Positions 63,001 through 64,000 of a stretch of DNA of 64,000 nucleotides are shown one piece after another. Source of the stretch: Flavisolibacter nicotianae. Lineage in GTDB: Bacteria > Bacteroidota > Bacteroidia > Chitinophagales > Chitinophagaceae. How positions within the stretch are numbered: position 1 is the stretch's first letter; the number at the start of each line of letters is the position of its first letter. The notes under the pieces were generated by a model. That model made no database searches. It was not told where the DNA came from and saw only the letters and a list, made by a program, of their open reading frames with translations. Both the position numbers and the translations under genes were made by a program. The stretch is from contig NZ_RBCI01000002.1 in assembly GCF_003628535.1 (NCBI RefSeq), forward strand, positions 62,001 through 126,000, read 5' to 3'.

Positions 63001-63596
63001 CAAGCATGGAAAAAGTTGTGCAATCGGCCAGCCGCATGTCAACGCTGATCACGGACCTGCTGAATTATTCCACGCTTTCCAACATCCAGCGATCGTTTAC
63101 AGCGGTTGACCTGAACATACTCTTGCAGCACACGATCGACGATGCCGAGTTGCTGATCAAAGAAAAAGCGGCCACGATCCATAAAAACGAATTGCCGGTC
63201 GTGGAAGGCGTCTCGTTTCAGCTCAGCCAGTTGTTTTTTAACCTGCTGAACAACGCCCTGAAATTCGGCCGGCAGGAAGAACCGCTCGAAATCACGATCG
63301 AAGCCTCCCCTCTGCGTGAAGAAGAACGTGCAGCTTATCCTTCGCTCTTGCCGGTTGCTTATCACAAGATCACTTTTGCCGATAACGGCATTGGCTTCAG
63401 GCCCGAATATGCCCAAAAGATTTTTGTCGTCTTTCAGCGCCTGAACGATAGAAGCCAGTATGGCGGTAACGGGATTGGCCTGTCGATTTGCAAAAAAATC
63501 GTTGAAAACCACCACGGCGAAATCTTCGCCACGGCAGAAGCGGGAAAGGGTGCCGTATTCACTGTACTGTTACCGCAGACGCAAGCGCAAGCATAA
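60045..63596 (+). CDS. Soluble multi-PAS sensor histidine kinase
   Basis: Histidine kinase of 1183 residues with no membrane span. About seven PAS domains in series cover residues 1-930 (boundaries such as EEVKEGKSTRLYQDLCAPIY, FRNLVQEAPVATAIYIGEEM, FRSLIMQAPVGICLLAGEDY), several of PAS_3 and PAS_4 kind. A short coiled coil (KRVAERTAELVKLNDELQQF) leads to HisKA with VSSHDLKEPLRKIQMFG. The ATPase domain has QLFFNLLNNALKFG, FADNGIGFRPEYAQ and GGNGIGLSICKK. Adjacent genes include no response regulator. Ligand is unknown. Confidence 0.95.
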   Translation: MNATAANQPLFLGDSEMAGLIRHFDWSASPLGSIAYWPDNLRFTLDLLLHSAFPMTLFWGRENTCFYNDAFRAVLGAGGKHPSALGRAGEQVWPEAWDIIRSLIEEVKEGKSTRLYQDLCAPIYRNGKTEEAYWTFNYSPVKNSEGTVEGVLVICQETTQKVLEQQRAEELRLQLHHALESCDLGTWDLHPQTRVFRCNEKTKEIFGLSGVADINLKSAVDVMHPDDRERVQQAIERSFDPASGGRYDVEYVVVHPASGQHHIIRAKGKTYFDADGKPEKFTGTVQNVTEERLSSQRKEKMQQLVEHSKDYMSMATLDGQMTYMNAAGRMLIGIEPDRDLSTLTIKDFYSDEQFRRVQAEIIPALNATGFWSGFVRIKHQQSGEEIPCHGNYMLIRDSVSGKVISRGLTLRDLRPELVVTKELEDSEKRFRNLVQEAPVATAIYIGEEMRIQWANDAMIKLWGKDKSVIGKTVREALPELEGQPFHGLLHDVFTTGQMYQATEDKGELMVEGQLQTFFFNFSYKPLRDTDGKVYGILNMAIDVTEQVKTKRKLEESEKNFRSLIMQAPVGICLLAGEDYVVDLANEQYLALVGRKREGFVSHPLWDVLPEAREQGFDALLNGVRTSGKPYFGYEQPVSLLRNGVEEQVYVNFVYEPLFDEDKNVHSILVIAIDITQQVIARRAIESAEERARLAVESAKLGTYELNLLTDEMIASVRLNELFDTDPTHTHPNYISKIHPDDLPVRQKAHEQALTTGKLQYESRVVRRDGTMNWIEVFGQYYFDEQQKPYKIVGIVYDITQQKMVEEEREKFLSLSHYSRDFIGMCDMNMKTLYVNKAGIGMLGIEGDVMQASLWDCFFPEDHAYLKETFFPAVLKEGHGEVEIRFRHFQTGAPVWVIYSVFMIHDSKGKPSVMATVSRDITERKNMEKELEKRVAERTAELVKLNDELQQFTYVSSHDLKEPLRKIQMFGQLAQQHTDPSNTKAVASMEKVVQSASRMSTLITDLLNYSTLSNIQRSFTAVDLNILLQHTIDDAELLIKEKAATIHKNELPVVEGVSFQLSQLFFNLLNNALKFGRQEEPLEITIEASPLREEERAAYPSLLPVAYHKITFADNGIGFRPEYAQKIFVVFQRLNDRSQYGGNGIGLSICKKIVENHHGEIFATAEAGKGAVFTVLLPQTQAQA

Positions 63597-63714
63597 TTTT
63601 TACCAGGTTGTCACTGGTTTAAAATGACAAAAAATCATTTGTCTGTCTTTTTCCTGTCCTCATAAAAGACTGCAACCCGCATGAATTGTTTTCTAAGCAG
63701 GCATTCCTGCAGCG

Positions 63715-64000
63715 CTATTTATCCCAGAAAATTTTTGGTGTGGACAAAGTGGCTTGCGGTGCATGTGCGGCGTTTAGCGAATATTCGTTTGTTGGATACA
63801 GAAAACGGCGCGGAACACCCACGCTGCCCGCCACTGGCGTAAGGTTCGGTGAGCCGGTTCTGCGCCAAAGCGTCCAGGCCTCCGGATTCAGGTAGAGGGC
63901 TATCCATTCCTGCTGGGCCAATTGTGCAAGAGCGTTGGAAACCGTTGCAGGCAAAGTGCCGTTTGCAGCGAGGTAGGTGGTAATATCCCCGGATGCAACG
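63715..64000 (-). CDS. SusD-like lipoprotein, C-terminal end only
   Basis: The minus-strand frame is open to the window edge, so only the last 94 residues of the gene are seen. QEWIALYLNPEAWTLWRRTG, PNLTPVAGSVGVPRRFLYP and the ending TPKIFWDK match the C-terminus of the SusD_like-2 group, which binds glycans or other ligands on the cell surface with a SusC partner. The rest lies past the end of the window. Confidence 0.85.
   Translation of the reverse strand, partial: VASGDITTYLAANGTLPATVSNALAQLAQQEWIALYLNPEAWTLWRRTGSPNLTPVAGSVGVPRRFLYPTNEYSLNAAHAPQATLSTPKIFWDK

Overview
The window looks like chromosomal DNA from a Bacteroidota bacterium, most likely of the Chitinophagaceae type. The reasons are a SusC/SusD pair, a hybrid two-component system regulator, Tat- and lipobox-bearing periplasmic proteins, a probable type IX secretion substrate, moderately high GC, and at least eight promoters with a perfect TAnnTTTG -7 box, the signature of the Bacteroidota housekeeping sigma factor. 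Genus and species cannot be read from the sequence. I see no rRNA, tRNA, transposase, phage or CRISPR features.

Layout. Bases 1-15950 are a polysaccharide utilization locus for a probably sulfated glycan: SusC (5' cut by the window edge), SusD, a GH43 glycosidase broken by an in-frame TAG, a formylglycine-generating enzyme with the paired active-site cysteines, a phosphodiesterase of the nucleotide pyrophosphatase family, two Cys-type sulfatases and a 1346-residue hybrid sensor/regulator. The maturation enzyme would activate the two sulfatases, and the hybrid regulator would sense a breakdown product. Bases 15995-23625 are small housekeeping and stress genes: esterase, AraC-MGMT fusion, PAP2 phosphatase with a DUF421 membrane protein, Bcr/CflA efflux pump, ABM and cupin proteins, a CPA1 Na+/H+ antiporter and a YbjQ-like protein.

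Bases 23689-28790 are the most interesting module. A KdpD-like sensor kinase and KdpE-like regulator are followed by an unannotated 40-residue single-span membrane peptide, a Kup K+ transporter and an outer-membrane porin in one tight operon. Upstream lie four helically phased TTTATA half-sites that match the E. coli KdpE operator architecture. The Kdp regulatory circuit appears to have been attached to Kup instead of KdpFABC.

Bases 28947-44090 hold diverse enzymes: GNAT, Tat-exported sugar isomerase-like protein, PhyH, adenosine deaminase, HAD, SDR, PI-PLC-like, a LytS/LytTR pair, LUD, three VOC proteins divergent from a GATase1-AraC regulator, a nitrilase-fold amidase and an esterase. Bases 44090-46458 are visibly AT-rich and carry an S41-like peptidase and an orphan gene. 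Bases 46764-56352 hold an SF1 helicase, Dabb protein, esterase, M23 peptidase, TerB-like protein, short asparaginase, SPFH protein and a probable T9SS substrate. Bases 56596-59713 are the rplM-rpsI-rpsB-tsf operon on the minus strand; S2 has a Gly/Arg-rich tail. A seven-PAS histidine kinase (60045-63596) and the 3' end of a SusD-like gene close the window.

The intergenic regions repeatedly hold imperfect palindromes built from short tandem words. One family with a 26-bp conserved core occurs three times; others use different words and often begin exactly at a stop codon.
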